From contig CM051456.1 in the NCBI GenBank assembly GCA_028274465.1, positions 43,212,870 through 43,276,869 on the forward strand: a stretch of 64,000 nt of DNA, given 5' to 3'. The notes beneath the pieces were generated by a model. It was not told where the DNA came from and searched no databases. It saw only the letters and a list, made by a program, of their open reading frames with translations. Positions 1 through 11,784 of this stretch are shown here, piece after piece. Position 1 is the stretch's first letter, and each line of letters starts with the position of its first letter. This stretch comes from Plantago ovata. Its lineage: Eukaryota > Streptophyta > Magnoliopsida > Lamiales > Plantaginaceae. The translations under genes and the position numbers were made by a program.

Positions 1-430
1 GTTGATTTGGAAATTTTGCTACTAGATGATATATCTTGTTATGCAATATGTCTTTATCTTTGATTTCTTGCATATGATTGTGTTTATTGAAGTAATATTG
101 GTGGATTTGACGCTAGGATGCTTAATTGTAGAGTATGAGGATTTATGATGATCGAGTTTTTCGCTACTATGGTATGAATTGAGCCTAGTTATCTAGGGTA
201 TTGGTTGTCTAGCAAGAGAATGATGTGATGTATTGCATGTAGTAGTTACATTGGTATGTTGCATGTTGTGAAAGCTAGGCTAGACATAAAAGGTTTGGGG
301 AGCTCGATTATTGATCGTATCACTTGTGTGTTTTGCTCTTACATTAGCGTATGCATGAGTCAGTTTTGTGTCATGTGAGGTACTAACTGTTGTTTGTAGG
401 AACCATACCAAGGGAAAGGAGCATTCCCGT
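1..430 (+). other. Z spacer before the third ORF, with acceptor-like site
   Basis: This is noncoding and collinear with the same interval in F (39290-39718) and, inverted, in B. Near its end a T-rich stretch runs into TTGTTTGTAGG (about 391-401), a good 3' splice-site shape just before the third ORF. A PPT-like GGTTTGGGGAG lies at about 293-303. No ORF is conserved here between copies. Confidence 0.5.
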
Positions 431-787
431 ATGATTGTTGTGAAGAACCATGTCAAGGAAGGTGACCTCGTTAGATGTGCGTTCGAGCCAAGGGGTTTTG
501 CAACAACGTCGTGGATTACCCAAGAGGAGGAGCTAGAGTACACCTAGAGTAAGGACTCCTATGCCTATTCATGCACCATCGAAGGGACAGAAACCATTAT
601 TATGTCAGCACTCCGTCACGAGAACTGCAAAGTTCGGGTGAACTGGAAGGCACCGGGACAGTCTTGCCGCGACGGATTCAATCTTGAGTCCGCTGTTGCT
701 CGAAGGTTCCGAAGCGCTAGCTTGGTTCCAAAACATAATGACATGGGTACCCAGCACCTTGTTGGGGTGCCACTTGCCTGCCTCTAA
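431..787 (+). pseudogene. Type-ii third ORF of Z, one stop
   Basis: The product is an unrecognised protein of about 118 residues, also present in B (13774-14172, minus) and F (39719-40075). I chose the ATG at 431 by alignment with the methionine conserved in all three copies. The reading frame is interrupted once, by TAG at 545-547, where B and F have TGG (Trp). This is a single G-to-A change. Beyond it the frame stays open to TAA at 785-787 and includes the stretch RFRSASLVPKHNDMGTQ. I see no signal peptide or membrane segment. Its place downstream of gag-PR is where Athila elements carry their env-like ORF, but I see no sequence resemblance to type i. Confidence 0.6.
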
Positions 788-980
788 AGGGACCATCATA
801 TAGACATCGGTCGGATCCACCGTAGAGAATGTGGTCGAAATTGGAAAAAATGGTAGAAGACTTCTGAGTATTCGAGCAGCTTACTGAAACCTTCTCGTGG
901 TGTAAAACGTTGGAGGGGGAGGTCCTGATACCACTGCCCTTTCCCCTTCAACAGTTCACATCCTATTGGAGGGCTTCAGG

Positions 981-1106
981 ATGGAGGATTCCATAACAGC
1001 GGCGGCTAATCTTGAGAATTCTACCTGCCACTACAACTCTACTAGTGATGATGTGCGTGACAGTAGTGACAATGAAGGCCATACGGGCAATGATGATACT
1101 AAGTGA
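981..1106 (+). CDS. Small acidic ORF of Z (41 aa)
   Basis: It starts MEDSITAAANLE and its C-terminal half is rich in Asp, Glu and Ser (DDVRDSSDNEGHTGNDD). Equivalent ORFs are in B (42 aa) and F (64 aa), so the frame is kept in three copies. A polypyrimidine stretch ending TTCAACAG lies about 25 bases upstream and could be a 3' splice site. The ORF could then be a second exon of the type-ii protein instead of a separate gene. No function is recognised. Confidence 0.4.
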   Translation: MEDSITAAANLENSTCHYNSTSDDVRDSSDNEGHTGNDDTK

Positions 1107-1829
1107 GGAGTTGTTCCTATCCGGCCCATAATTGAAACTACAACGCTTACCAGAAGACCTGATGACCACCTATAAAGCTCCCAGAGCAGGCCCAATAACT
1201 CACAAGCAGCATACTCAGCCGACCGAGGCCAAACCACGGGGTAACATCTAGTATCACATCTTATTTCCTCATTTTCTTACTGCTAGGGACTAGCGTTAAT
1301 TTCATGAGGGGGGATGGGATTTAAGTGATCTGATGTTGTTAGTTTGGAGCTTGGTATTGGTAGGATGAGTATAGTACCTCGCATGCATTATCCGTTTGCA
1401 TTTGCATTTGCACGTTTACTGCTTTCTTAGACTTTTTAGGTTGCATTCACTACATTCATCCTAGGATAGTTTTGCATGTTTTATATGGAGTTTATTGCCG
1501 AATTTTTTGAACTTTTTTATTGGGAAGATCATCTAACTATGCCATTAATCGTATGCTTCATCTCTATGAATTTGTTTGAGGTTTTTCTCGCTTGGCTTGT
1601 CACATTTATGTATTGCACTAAGTTAAGCATGGTAGTCTCGACATCACTTAGTGATGTTTTCTCTACTGCGGTTCACGAAGGCCTTTATAATAGGATGATG
1701 CATGTTAGGGTCTTATGGTTGTTTTCCCGAGTAATTATGTACCTAAGAGGAAACAAGTCTTCACCATGATTTGAGATTGCTAAATGCCTAGGAAGGAGGT
1801 AGTGTGAGGTTGTGTGATCCTTTGTTTAT

Positions 1830-1972
1830 AACCTATTCTTCCGAATAGGTTTGGGGAGGGGGTTACACCGTCATAGACTTGTTTCTGTTTTTCATTTTCG
1901 TATCGTGAGTTTGTTTTTCTTTTTCCGTAAATTTTGTACTCCAACCTATTCTTTCGAATAGGTTTGGGGAAG
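1830..1972 (+). repeat. Two hairpin/PPT-like modules (Z)
   Basis: Modules at 1830-1862 and 1943-1972 each consist of an inverted repeat CCTATTC...GAATAGG (short loop) followed at once by TTTGGGGA(G/A). The trailing purines match the true PPT at 2751-2761 (TTTGGGGAGT). The same pair occurs in A, B and F, and three copies occur in E. Confidence 0.8.
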
Positions 1973-2028
1973 TCGTGTGAGTCATTTTATTTCCCTCTTT
2001 GTTATGCTACTGCTGGCTAAACAAAAAA

Positions 2029-2160
2029 TTCGAAAAAAAAGAGAAAAAAGATTCCAGGAAAAAGAAAAAAATATGGAAAGAAAAAGGAGAAAAGAAAAAT
2101 AAAAAAAAGAAGAAAAGACCCCGAAAAAGCAAAAGAAGGGTCCAAAAAAGAAAGCCAAAT
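2029..2160 (+). repeat. Long A/G-only tract with GACCC/GGGTC cap (Z)
   Basis: This is a run of about 130 bases that is almost purely A and G on the sense strand. It ends in a short inverted repeat, GACCC...GGGTC, around 2117-2141. All five other internal regions that reach this point have a tract of similar length but not identical sequence. Confidence 0.8.
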
Positions 2161-2750
2161 AGCAGTTTAGCAAAGTGTTGAGTCTTTTCCAATTCGTGTA
2201 ATGTTCGTAATCGTGTTTTTCTATTTTTTATCTTTTTTGTCTTGAGTGTCATCTGTTCCAGACCACCCTCGTCCTGCCATTCAGGAAGTGGTGAATAGCT
2301 TAAGAATTTACTTGAGAGATGGGTAGAATAGGGGAGAGTTATCTTTTATAGGGAACCCTCCTTCGTTTGATGAGAGCCAGTACTGGTTCGACCTCTTTTG
2401 AGGAAAAGTCTTAACATGGTGGAACAGCAGTAAGCTCTCAGTTTCATAGGCACGGGACAACCATTCGTATATTAGCATGCTTCATTACGTCGTCACTGAC
2501 TAGGTCCAGGTAGAGAATGTTACGAGAGACTATCTTGTCTTGACATAAGTGCTTATGTGGATGTGTATAAGTCAATCGAGGTATTCTTCAACCTATATTC
2601 ATGCTTTGATTTATATGGTTTTTGTTCATATGTTTTTTGGCAGATTCAGTAGATTAGTTCATTTTATTTGGCATAAGACTCCATTTTGTGTCTTGCATGT
2701 TTTTTGTATTAGAGTCTAGCTTAGTTGCTTGAGGACAAGCAAAGGTTCGG

Positions 2751-2761
2751 TTTGGGGAGTT
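2751..2761 (+). promoter_or_regulatory. Polypurine tract of Z
   Basis: TTTGGGGAGTT abuts the TG of the 3' LTR at 2762. This is the expected place for the plus-strand DNA primer. It is conserved in A, B, E and F. Confidence 0.85.
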
Positions 2762-4072
2762 TGATGAATGTGTATTTTACACTTTCATTCGAGTCTTTTT
2801 CACCTATTTTAGCTATCCTCTATGTTAATTTAGCTATATTTTGATGCATTTTATTATAATAGTGTCACGTTTCCCTTTAGATTTTATTTTATAGGTTTTG
2901 GTTGAAATTCGAAGATTTCCGGGCAAATATATTGAAGTTGACAAGGAATTGGTGTTCCAGAAGCCTATTTCGAGTATCTGAAGGTTTCCGGATGAGATTT
3001 GGAGTCTAGGGGCTGAATCTGGAGGTTAGAAGGCTACTAGAAGTCAGAAAATGAGTCCGAAAAGGGGAAGAAATCCAAAACCGCGTAAAAAACGCGGATT
3101 TCCGCGAGAAATTGTCTGGGGCGAACCGCCCCAGACGTTGGGAGAACCGCCCCACACCAGGCGAACCGCCGCGCGTGTGGGGCGAACCGCCCCACAGTAT
3201 TTCGAAGCCTATATATAGTTGCTCAGTTTTCTCCGAAAATCATATCTTTCCAAGCCTACTTTCTCACCTCTCTCTATAGTTTTAGGTAGGGACTTCCCAG
3301 AGCCTGTTCTGGGGGTCCGTAGCTTAGGGGATACTTTTTCATAGCAGTTTGGAGCTCGTAGGATCGCAATCATCCGGAGATTGACAACCTTCGGTAATTT
3401 TGTATCTTACAGTTTTATTCTAGTTATTTTATATATTCTTTCAACATGTTTTCTTCTATGATTTCTGTTGATTGCATGCCTATTATGAGTAGCTAAACTT
3501 ATCGTTGGTGGTACTATGTGAATTCTTAGCGAAGGGAAGATAATCATGCTAATGGCTATATCGCGCATTATACTCCGTGTCATTGCTTTATTTCGTTGAT
3601 CAGGCACAACCTAAATTCTCGTATGTTGTATTAATTATTATGCACAATTGGACACTTGTCGACCATCAGACCAATTATCTTCGTAGTGTTGAATAATTAC
3701 GGAACACATTAGGACAATAGTGATTGACTTGTCAGACCAATTATCTTCGTAGTGCTTAATATTTGCAACAGGACACTAGATTGATTCAAAGATCTCTATG
3801 GAAGACCGAGGAATTTATGCATGATTATCGACCCGTTATGCTAAGAAGGACCATACTATCACCAATCTCCATTATCTGCTAGAAACCCCTTTGCTATCTG
3901 TTTGCTGTTTTTATATTCTAAATTAGATTTGATAAAGCTACTTATAGTCCTGAGAGAACGACACTCGAGTCATTCTACTGCTACACTACGGTTTTCGTTG
4001 TAGTTGTCGATTCCCTTTGGCTTAATACAAATTTATTTGACTGAATCCGGAGCACGACATCCGCGTTCATCA
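2762..4072 (+). repeat. 3' LTR of Z (N1, 1311 bp)
   Basis: Ends are TGATGAA and TTCATCA. A TATA box (CTATATATAG) lies at 3209-3218, with a GC-rich dyad cluster just upstream at 3117-3196 (units of GGGGCGAACCGCCCC). The 3' terminal 35 bases (GAGCACGACATCCGCG...) match the solo LTR at 58049-59343 better than those of B and F, so LTR ends vary within the family. Confidence 0.9.
3117..3218 (+). promoter_or_regulatory. N1 core promoter: GC dyads plus TATA box
   Basis: Several near-perfect palindromes of the form GGGGCGAACCGCCCC lie directly upstream of CTATATATAG at 3209-3218. The same arrangement is seen in A/B (11391-11432), B (18467-18505), X (19174-19280), F (35415-35477), D (57648-57752) and the solo LTR (58930-59000). 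The TATA assignment is by sequence only. Confidence 0.65.
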
Positions 4073-4269
4073 GGTACACCAATTCCTTGTCAACTTCAAT
4101 ATAATTGCCCGGAAATCCTCGATTTTCAACCAAAACCTGTAAAATAAAATCTAAAGGGAAACGTGACACTATTCTAATAAAATGCACTAAAATATAGCTA
4201 AATTAACATAGAGGATAGCTAAAATAGGTGAAAAAGATTCAAATGAAAGTGTAAAATACACATTCATCA
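4073..4269 (-). repeat. Truncated 3' LTR of A
   Basis: This is the first 197 bases of an N1 LTR in minus orientation, starting TGATGAATG at 4269 and cut at 4073, where Z's 3' LTR ends. Confidence 0.85.
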
Positions 4270-4280
4270 AACTCCCCAAA
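4270..4280 (-). promoter_or_regulatory. Polypurine tract of A
   Basis: Minus-strand TTTGGGGAGTT is directly adjacent to the LTR start. It is identical to the PPT of Z. Confidence 0.8.
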
Positions 4281-5815
4281 CCGAACATTTGCTTGTCCTC
4301 AAGCAACTAAGCTAGACTCTAATGCAAAAAACAATGCAAGACACAAAATGGAGTCTCATGCCAAATAAAATGAACTAATCTACTGAATCTATCAAAAAAC
4401 ATATGAACAAAAACCATATAAATCAAAGCATGAATATAGGTTGAAGAATACCTCGATTGACTTATACACATCCACATAAGCACTTATGTCAAGACAAGAT
4501 AGTCTCTCGTAACATTCTCTACCTGGACCTAGTCAGTGACGACGTAATGAAGCATGCTAAGATACGAATGGTTGTCCCGTGCCTATGAAACTGAGGACTT
4601 ACTGCTGTTCACCAAGTTTAAGACTTTCCCTCAAAGAGGTCGAACCAGTACTAACTCTCATCAAACGAAGGAGGGTTCTCTATAAAAGATAACACTCCCC
4701 TATTCTACCCATCTCTCAAGAAAAGTCTTAAGCTATTCACCACTTCCTGAATGGCAGGACGAGGGTGGTCTAGAACAGATGACACTCAAAAACAAAAATA
4801 GAAAATTACAACACGTTTACGAACATTACAAGAATTGGAAAATGAGACACAACACTTTGCTAAACTGCTATTTGGCTTTCCTTTATTGGACCCTTCCTTG
4901 CTTTTTTGGGGTCTTTTCTTTTTTCTTTTTCTTCTTTCCAGTTTCTTCCTTTTTTTTCTTTGTTTTTTTCTTTTTTCCTGGAATTTTTCTTTCTTTTTTT
5001 TTTCGATTTTTTTTTAGCGAGCAGTAGCATAACAAAAAGAGAGAAAATGACTCACACGACTTCCCCAAACCTATTCGAAAGAATAGGTTGGAGTACAAAA
5101 TTTACGGAAAAGGAAAAATAAACTCACGATACGGAAATGAAAAACGAAAACAAGTCTAATGATGGTGTAACCCCCTCCCCAAACCTATTCGGAAGAATAG
5201 GTTATAAACAAAGGATCACACAACCTCACACTACCTCCTTCCTAGGCATTTAGCAATGTCAAAGCATGGTCAAGACTTGTTGCCTCTTAGGTACATAATT
5301 ACTCGGGAAAACAACCATAAGACCCTAACATGCATCATCCTATTATAAAGGCCTTCGTGAACCGCAGTAGAGAAAACACCACTAAGTGATGTCGAGACTA
5401 CCAAGCTTAACTAAGTGCAATACATAAATGTGACAAGCCAAGCGAGAAAAACCTCAAACAAATTCATAGAGATGAAGCAAACGATTAACGGCATAGTTAG
5501 TTGATTTACCCAATAAAAAGTTCAAAAAATTCGGCAATAAACTCCATATAAAACATGCAAGACTATCCTAGGATGAATGTAGTGAATGCAACCTAAAAAA
5601 CTAAGAAAGCAGTAAACGTGCAAATGCAAATGCAAACAAAGAACAAGATACTAACCAACACAAAGACAAACAATACTTAACATCACGGTTCACATCCCAT
5701 CCCCATTACGATTCTTAAGCTAGCCCCTAGCAAAACAGAATGAGTAATAAGAAGTGATACTAGATGTTACCGAACGGTTTGGCCTCGGTTGGCTGAGATT
5801 GGACATGTGAAAGGA
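4281..5815 (-). other. Conserved 3' noncoding region of A
   Basis: It is collinear with Z, B and F: conserved short blocks, then the purine tract (sense strand; 4888-5015) with its GACCC/GGGTC cap, then hairpin/PPT-like modules at 5061-5089 and 5171-5203. No gene is seen. Lysine- or phenylalanine-rich frames here are products of the purine tract. Confidence 0.6.
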
Positions 5816-7120
5816 CTAATCATCGGGATGGTAATCCCCATAAAAGTCCCTCCACATGTCAGACATGAGCTCATTGGACTGACGTAGAGCCTCCTGCTGC
5901 TGCTGGATGAGCTGTTGCTGCTCCCACCTTTGTTGCCTATCCTCTCGGCGATGCTCCTCGAATGTCTCCCAATCGCGGTTGTGCTGTGCAATGTGCCTGT
6001 CGAGGTCCTGTCGCATGGCCGCGTTGCTAGCATCAATTCTATCGAAACGGTCGTCGAGGTAGTTACGGAATTCAGAGAAGTCAATTCCTCTAGACCCCTG
6101 TGGTGCTCGAGGCGGTTCATGCGGTGCTCTATGGACAAATGGGATATCTGGGATAGGGGCTTGGCCATCATCGGCCTCCATAGCATCCTCATGATCGGAA
6201 TCGCTCGGCTGGAAGGGTATTCCCACATCAGCAGCGGCAGCCGTGGGGTTCTTCAACTGATACCTAGTCAACTGCACCTCAATGGTTGAGGGTGAAAGGG
6301 CAGCGACCTCGCAATCCCCCTCCTCAATGTCATCGACCCCATGATATTTGCAGTAGGCAGTGATGAAGCTTGGGAAGATGAAGGGCTTCCTCTTCTTTTC
6401 CCAGTGGCGCTCGTACTCCTCATACATGATGTGCCCGATGTCGATCCGATGTCTGTCTATCAAGCACTAGAGGATCTCGGCGTAGTAGGGCTGAATCCAC
6501 GAGTCATTCTTCCTAGGGATCAAGTTGAAGATGCAAAATTTCATCATCACCTTAGCTTCAATGCTAAGGTCGTTCTGACGGATCCGTGTAGGTTCTCCCC
6601 CGATTTCTGGATATCGGTACTCCCTGTTGCAGATCACGTCTGTGATATGTCTTCCTATCCCCCTAGAGGCCCTCGAATACAGGTAGGCATGGTCGCTCCC
6701 TGTGAATTCCTGCTGCCCAAAATGGATGAATGAAGAAATGTGCTCTGGTGTCCACGGTATTATCAGGCCTCGAACTAGTACCCCATTCTTCTCCTCGAGA
6801 TCTGTGTATCCAGTGTAGAACTCTTGGAGGAGGCTCTTGTCGTACCCCTTGAACCTGTTGGAATTATACCAAACCCAATTCCTTCTTGACGCCAATCGTG
6901 ATAGCGTCCTATACCTTGCCGTATCAACTGCTGACTCTGGAATATCAATCCTCCTGTCTGGAATGATCGATCTTCCCCCGTCGGCCAGCTCTGCTTCTAG
7001 CCTTTGACGCACCTCTACCGCAGCTACAGACATCTCGTACATATGGTGAGACGGTTGGGAGCTTGATGCTACTCCCTTCCCCTTTCTGCTCGAGCCGGCT
7101 CTCCTCGATCTTGGTGCCAT
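5816..7120 (-). pseudogene. Type-i third ORF of A (Athila-type 'plant transposon protein'), one stop
   Basis: The frame has 435 codons from ATG at 7120 (MAPRSRRAGSSRKGKG), just after an acceptor-like TTGTTTGTAG. The N-terminal half has a basic Ser-rich start. It is followed by a globular part (about residues 60-215) with the pattern EFY...VRGLIIPW.PE.I..F, which resembles the 'putative plant transposon protein' domain often found after pol in Athila elements. That assignment is from memory, not a search. The C-terminal half is acidic, then Gln-rich and probably coiled-coil (WEQQQLIQQQQEAL). One in-frame TAG at 6467-6469 splits it; both sides stay in the same frame. D carries the same ORF. Confidence 0.65.
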
Positions 7121-8224
7121 GGATCCTACAAACAACAATTAGTATCTTGTACGATGCAAAACAGACCTATGCATATGTAAATGTACGAGCGAACAAACGA
7201 GCAATATCTTCAAAAATCCAACTCCTCAAAAACCCAATGTCTAGTCTAGCTACTTCATCACGCAACATATCAATGTAACTACTACGATAACAAATCACAT
7301 TATGCTCTTGCTAAACATCAAATGCCTTGAATCACAAGGTTCAATCCATACCATAATAACAAAAAATCTAACATAAATCCTCAACTTCATCAATCATGCA
7401 TTCTACCATTACATCCATCATTATCATATCAACAAACACATGTTTAAGCATGGAATGAAAGTAAGAGATACATTTCCTAACAAGATATATCATCTAATAG
7501 CAAAAATCTCAAATCAACAAACGAAGCCTAATTGAACATGCAATTGATAATGACTAACGATTCTAATCACATAAATCATCAACCCATACATCATACAAGC
7601 TTAATTGAAGCATAAGTCAAAAAACCCCAAATTTGAAAAATTAGGGTTCATGTGAGATTACCTCAAATCCGGAGATTGAATGAACTAGAAAGAGATTTGT
7701 TCGGATGAAAAGAAAGAGCACGTAACGGGCTTCGATTGAAGCTAAAGAACACAAGATTTGGTGGAATTATGAAGAAGTTATGAAGGTTTGAAGGTATTTT
7801 GAAAATGGAGGAAATTTTGGAGTTAAGATGATGAAAATGGAGAAAATGAGAGAATGGGGAAGAAATCCCCGTTTTTACTTACTGCAGGTCGTGGGGCGAA
7901 TCGCCCCGCGCGTCCGGAGCGCGCGCACGCTCTGGAGCGTAGGGCGATTCGCCCCCCACCTCCTGAGGTGGGGAGACGATCGTTTCGAAATAAAAAGCGG
8001 TTTTTAGTCCCCGAAAACCATTTTTCTCAAAAAATCACTCGAAAAATCGCACTCAAACATAACAAAAGCACATACGACACAAAGATGAACAAATTCACAT
8101 ATGAAAAGCAAATTGTTCAAGTATGAATGCATGCAATAAAGCGGTAAAGAAAGCGATAAAAACCCCGGGTTGCCTCCCGGATAGCGCCATTGTTTAAAGT
8201 CTTTGACTCGACTCCTGTCTTTGC
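7121..8224 (-). other. Spacer between gag-PR and third ORF (A)
   Basis: Sense order: stem-loop GGGAGGCAACCC (about 8160-8185), a GC dyad cluster at 7893-7975, about 750 bases of AT-rich sequence, then an acceptor-like TTGTTTGTAG just before the third ORF. No ORF is conserved. In a complete Athila element, pol would precede the stem-loop. Here the protease stop does. Confidence 0.55.
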
Positions 8225-10384
8225 CTAGCTTTTCTTCTTGAGGGTACTAGACTTCCCCTTCACTGATCTCCTTCCCATGGCTCGAACCTGTGAATAAGAA
8301 TGAACATAGACATTAAGACCACTATAGTCAATAGTGTTAGAAGTATCAGGTGGATCAGGTGGATCAGATATGGCTTGCAACACATGTTGCTTGCCATCCA
8401 CTTCAATAGTGCAAGTTCTTTGGTAGATGTCCATCACGGAGCGTAGCTTAGTCAAGAACGTTCGCCCCAAGAGAATGACATCCCCTGTCCCAGGTGTAGA
8501 CGCCGGCATAACTACAAAATCGGTGTATACAGAAGCTTCACCAATCTTGACTAATATATTCTTCACAACGCCTTCGGATTTCACAAAGGATCCATCCGCC
8601 AGTTGCACAATAGCCTTATGCCCAAATAGTTTTCCAAGGTTACTCTTCTCGAAAACATTCAATGGGAGCACATTAGAGTAGGATCCCGTGTCTAGTGTGG
8701 CACGGACATCTTCAAGTTCCCCAATCCCGATCTTAACATCGAAACTTTGAGGGAGTGGCTCGGGATCCTCTTGCTCCTCTTCATTCTCGTTAGTACTAAG
8801 GTCCTTCTCTTCTTCCTCGGCCTGTGAGGGCATTTCCCCCTTGCAACTCTCGCACTTAGCAACCTTCTTGATGGTGATTTCAACAGGTAGATCACCCACC
8901 AAGGTAATGGACATCGACTTCTCAGTGTTGCTAGGTAGTTTGCCTTGTTCCCTACTTGCTCCTCGGTCGATCAACTCTTGCATCTTTTGATGGGCAAGCC
9001 TAGTGCTCTCTTCCAACCTATCAAGTCTCGCTCTAGTCTTCTCAGAATCTTCTTCATAACGTTTGAGAAAACTTTGGTTGTGATCAACCATCTTTTGCAA
9101 GTTCTCCATCAGTTGGGCTAACTTCGACTTCGGTGGCTCTTTCGGAGCGGGGTTTTCGCAGTGGTCATCACCATAGTTTAACCTACTACGGTCTTTGTTA
9201 GGGCCATAAGTTTGGTTAGCTGGTGCATATCCTTGATTGTTTCGGAATCCTCTTCTCCAAAATCCACCTCGAGGATTCCTACTGTCTTGTCCGTAGCGAA
9301 CTTCTTGAGTACCAAACTCCGAAGCAAAGGCTTCCTCTTCGCCTCCTCGAGCCCAGTTGTCATCATCTTACGCAAGCTCCGATCTACACATATGAGCCCC
9401 ATGCCCATAGTTCTTGCATATTCGGCATACTTCGTTCGAAACAGTTGTTCCAGTGGCGCTCTTGAGGACTTGCTTCAATTCGTTGGTAAAGCACTTGAAT
9501 TGTTCCCCATTCCCCCTATACATAGGGGCTTCTTGAGTCGGTGGAGCTTCAGGTCCACGTCTCCTAACCATCGCTCTTGGGTCCTTGAATTGCGAACCCT
9601 TAGCAAGCCTTTCGAAAACTGCCCAGACGGCTTATGCGGTTTCCTCCCAAATATTGCCTCGGCATTGGAAATCCACCACTTGTTGGTTCTCGAAGGTTAG
9701 TCCATTGTAAAAGTGTTGGACTAGGTCAGAAAGTTCAAAACCATGGTGAGGGCACTTGTTCGTGAGATCTTGGAACCTCTCAAACGCGGTGTAGATGGTC
9801 TCATCATAGTCCTTCTTGAATCTAGTGATTTGCGCCTTTAGCGCGGTAGTCAAGGTGTGAGGGAAGTATTTTTCCATGAAAGCTGAAAAAACCATCTCCC
9901 AAGTGTCCAGCGAGCCTGCTGGTAGAGAACTCAACCATGACTCGTCTCTGTCGCCAAGTCCCATAGCAAAAACCTTCATTCTCAACTCATCCGTCGTTAT
10001 TTCAGCTCCGGGTCGTGGGAGTTGGTTGACGAAATCATCGATATCATGCAAGTACCCCATCACATCTTCCCTCGATAAGCCATAGAACCTCGGAAGTTGT
10101 TGGAGTGCGTGGTTCTTGATTTCCAGATCTCGAGTTGCAGACGAAAGAACAATCGCCGGTCCCCTCATATGATCCTTGGTGGGTTGAACCCATGCTTTCA
10201 GTGGTCTAGCTTCTGCCATTCCGTCGATTTCCTTGAAAAGACTGTGTAGAGATTCAGAGAAATCGGTATCCTGTATTTCCTCTAGTGCACGCCTTTGAAG
10301 TAGTCGCATTCTTTGGTGGTAGACTCTGTCGATCTCAGCAATTGAATCAGCAAGCGGCGTTCCCTAGACCGTGTATGTGGCATA
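8225..10384 (-). pseudogene. gag-protease of A, broken
   Basis: This was a single Gag-PR frame of about 719 codons. A one-base deletion near codon 7 shifts the start, and TAA stops lie at 9634-9632 and 9370-9368. Everything after the deletion stays in one frame. Gag makes the capsid; the aspartic protease would mature it. Visible features are the Gag domain (RGPAIVLSSATRDLEIKNHA region onward), a CX2CX4HX4C zinc knuckle (CRICKNYGHGAHMC) and the protease site LDTGSYSNVLPLN. The tail ends GKSST followed by basic residues and a stop, with no reverse transcriptase. Confidence 0.85.
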
Positions 10385-10480
10385 CACTATCTGTAACAGA
10401 CTAGGAAAACTAAAACTAATAGAATTAGGAATTGAATGCTGAAAATATAAACAAATTAAACAGAAAAAAAAAGGAGTATA

Positions 10481-10499
10481 GTCCCCGGCAACGGCGCCA
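10481..10499 (-). promoter_or_regulatory. PBS of A, tRNA-Asp type
   Basis: Minus-strand TGGCGCCGTTGCCGGGGAC is complementary to the 3' end of plant tRNA-Asp, as in Athila elements. It lies four bases from the LTR end. Confidence 0.85.
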
Positions 10500-10502
10500 A
10501 TT

Positions 10503-11784
10503 TGAAGAACGCTCTAGTGTCGTGCTCCAACGCGAACGAATCAAATAAATTTGTTATTTAGCCAAAGGAAATTCACAACTACAACGAAAACCGTAGTTTA
10601 GTAGTAGAATGACCTCGAGTGTCGTTCTCTAAGGACTATAACTCGCTTTATCAAATCTAATTTAGAATATAAAAACAGCAGACGAAAAAGCAATGGTTTT
10701 TCTAACAGATAATGGAGATTGGTGATAGTATGATCCTTCAAAGCATAACGGGTCAATAATCATGCGTAAATTCCTCGGTCTTGCATGGAGATCTTTGATC
10801 AATCCAATGTCCTGTTGCAATTATTAAGCACTACGAAGATAAAGATACCGACAAGTTAATCACTATTGTCCTATTGTGTTCCGTAATTATTCAACACTAC
10901 GAAGATATAGATGCGTATAGGTCGACGAGGGTCCAATTGTGCATAATAATTAATACAACATACGAGAATTTAGGCTTAGCCTGATCAACGAAATAAAGCA
11001 ATAACACGGAGTATAATGCGCGATATAGCCATTAGCATTATTATCTTCCCTTCGCTAAGAATTCACATACTACCACCAACGATAAGTTTAGCTACTCATA
11101 ATAGGCATGCAATCAACAGAAATCATAGAAGAAAACATGTTGAAAGATATAATAAAATAAGTAGAATAAACTGTAAGATACAATGTTACCGAAGGTTGTT
11201 AATCTCCGAAGAATTGCGATCCTACAAGCTCCAATCTGCTATGAAAAAGTGTCTCCTAAGCTACGGACCCCTAGAACAGGCTCTGAGAAGTCCCTCCCTA
11301 AAACTACAGAGAAAGGTGAGAGAGAAGGCTTGGAAAAGTATGAATTTCGGAGAAAAACTGAGCAACTATATATAGGCTACGAATAAGTGTGGGGCGATTC
11401 GCCCCACATCTGGGGCGGTTCGCCCTGGAGAAAATCTCGCGGAATTCTGCGTTTTCGACGCGTTTTTTGATTTCTTCCCCTTTTCGGACTCGGTTTCTGA
11501 CTTCTAGTAGCCTTCTAACCTCCATATTCGACCCCTAGACTCCAAATCCTATCCGGAAACCTTCAGATACTCCAAATAGGCTTCTGGAACACCAATTCCT
11601 TGTCAACTTCAATATAATTGCTCGGAAATCCTCGATTTTCAACCAAAACCTGTAAAATAAAATCTAAAGGGAAACGTGACACTATTCTAATAAAATGCAC
11701 TAAAATATAGAGCTAAATTAACATAGAGGATAGCTAAAATAGGTGAAAAAGACTCAAATGAAAGTGTAAAATACACATTCATCA
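10503..11784 (-). repeat. LTR shared by A (5') and B (3')
   Basis: This is a complete 1282-bp N1 LTR. Toward lower coordinates it meets A's PBS, and toward higher coordinates it meets B's PPT. Its PBS-side terminus is mutated (TGAAGAAC instead of TGATGAAC). Confidence 0.9.

Larger units (their letters stand above)
1107..2750 (+). other. Conserved 3' noncoding region of Z
   Basis: It lies between the last ORF and the PPT. It contains TTTGCA repeats (about 1396-1412), two hairpin/PPT-like modules, a long purine tract and a stretch with many short conserved blocks shared with A, B, F and also with the more distant E. One 97-codon frame (1476-1769) is not kept open in the other copies. I therefore treat the region as RNA or DNA signal instead of coding. 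Confidence 0.6.
1..4072 (+). mobile_element. N1 element Z (Athila-like, type ii), 3' portion
   Basis: The window opens inside this plus-strand element. In order it holds a spacer with a splice-acceptor-like site, a broken type-ii third ORF, a small acidic ORF, the conserved 3' noncoding region, a PPT and a complete 3' LTR ending at 4072. The base after the LTR begins an inverted, truncated N1 LTR belonging to element A. Z therefore probably inserted into A's 3' LTR, with candidate TSD GGTAC at 4073-4077. The matching left copy would lie before the window. Confidence 0.85.
4073..11784 (-). mobile_element. N1 element A (type i), 3' LTR truncated
   Basis: Read on the minus strand: LTR 11784-10503, PBS, gag-PR, stem-loop, dyad spacer, type-i third ORF, noncoding region, PPT at 4280-4270, then only the first 197 bp of a 3' LTR before Z interrupts. 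The LTR at 10503-11784 is followed directly, on its far side, by the PPT of element B, so A and B share it. No RT, RNase H or integrase is present. Confidence 0.85.

Noticed and set aside
1476-1769. 97-codon plus-strand frame in Z's 3' region
   Set aside because: Single-base differences in A, B and F break the frame; the DNA is conserved but not the reading frame.
1982-2252. Lys-rich and Phe-rich open frames on both strands, repeated at 4779-5121, 12285-12649 and 41234-41494
   Set aside because: They are products of the purine/pyrimidine tract. Sequence and length change freely between copies.
4629-4650. GGTTCGACCTC on the sense strand of the 3' noncoding region (also in Z, B, F), resembling a Pol III B box
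   Set aside because: No A box at a suitable distance. In E the word is GGTTCGCCCTC, so the B-box identity is not kept.
9212-9700. Long antisense frames opposite gag, recurring at 16247-16753 and (minus) 37185-37724
   Set aside because: They recur because the gag DNA is the same in each copy. They have no recognisable domain and are interrupted elsewhere in D.
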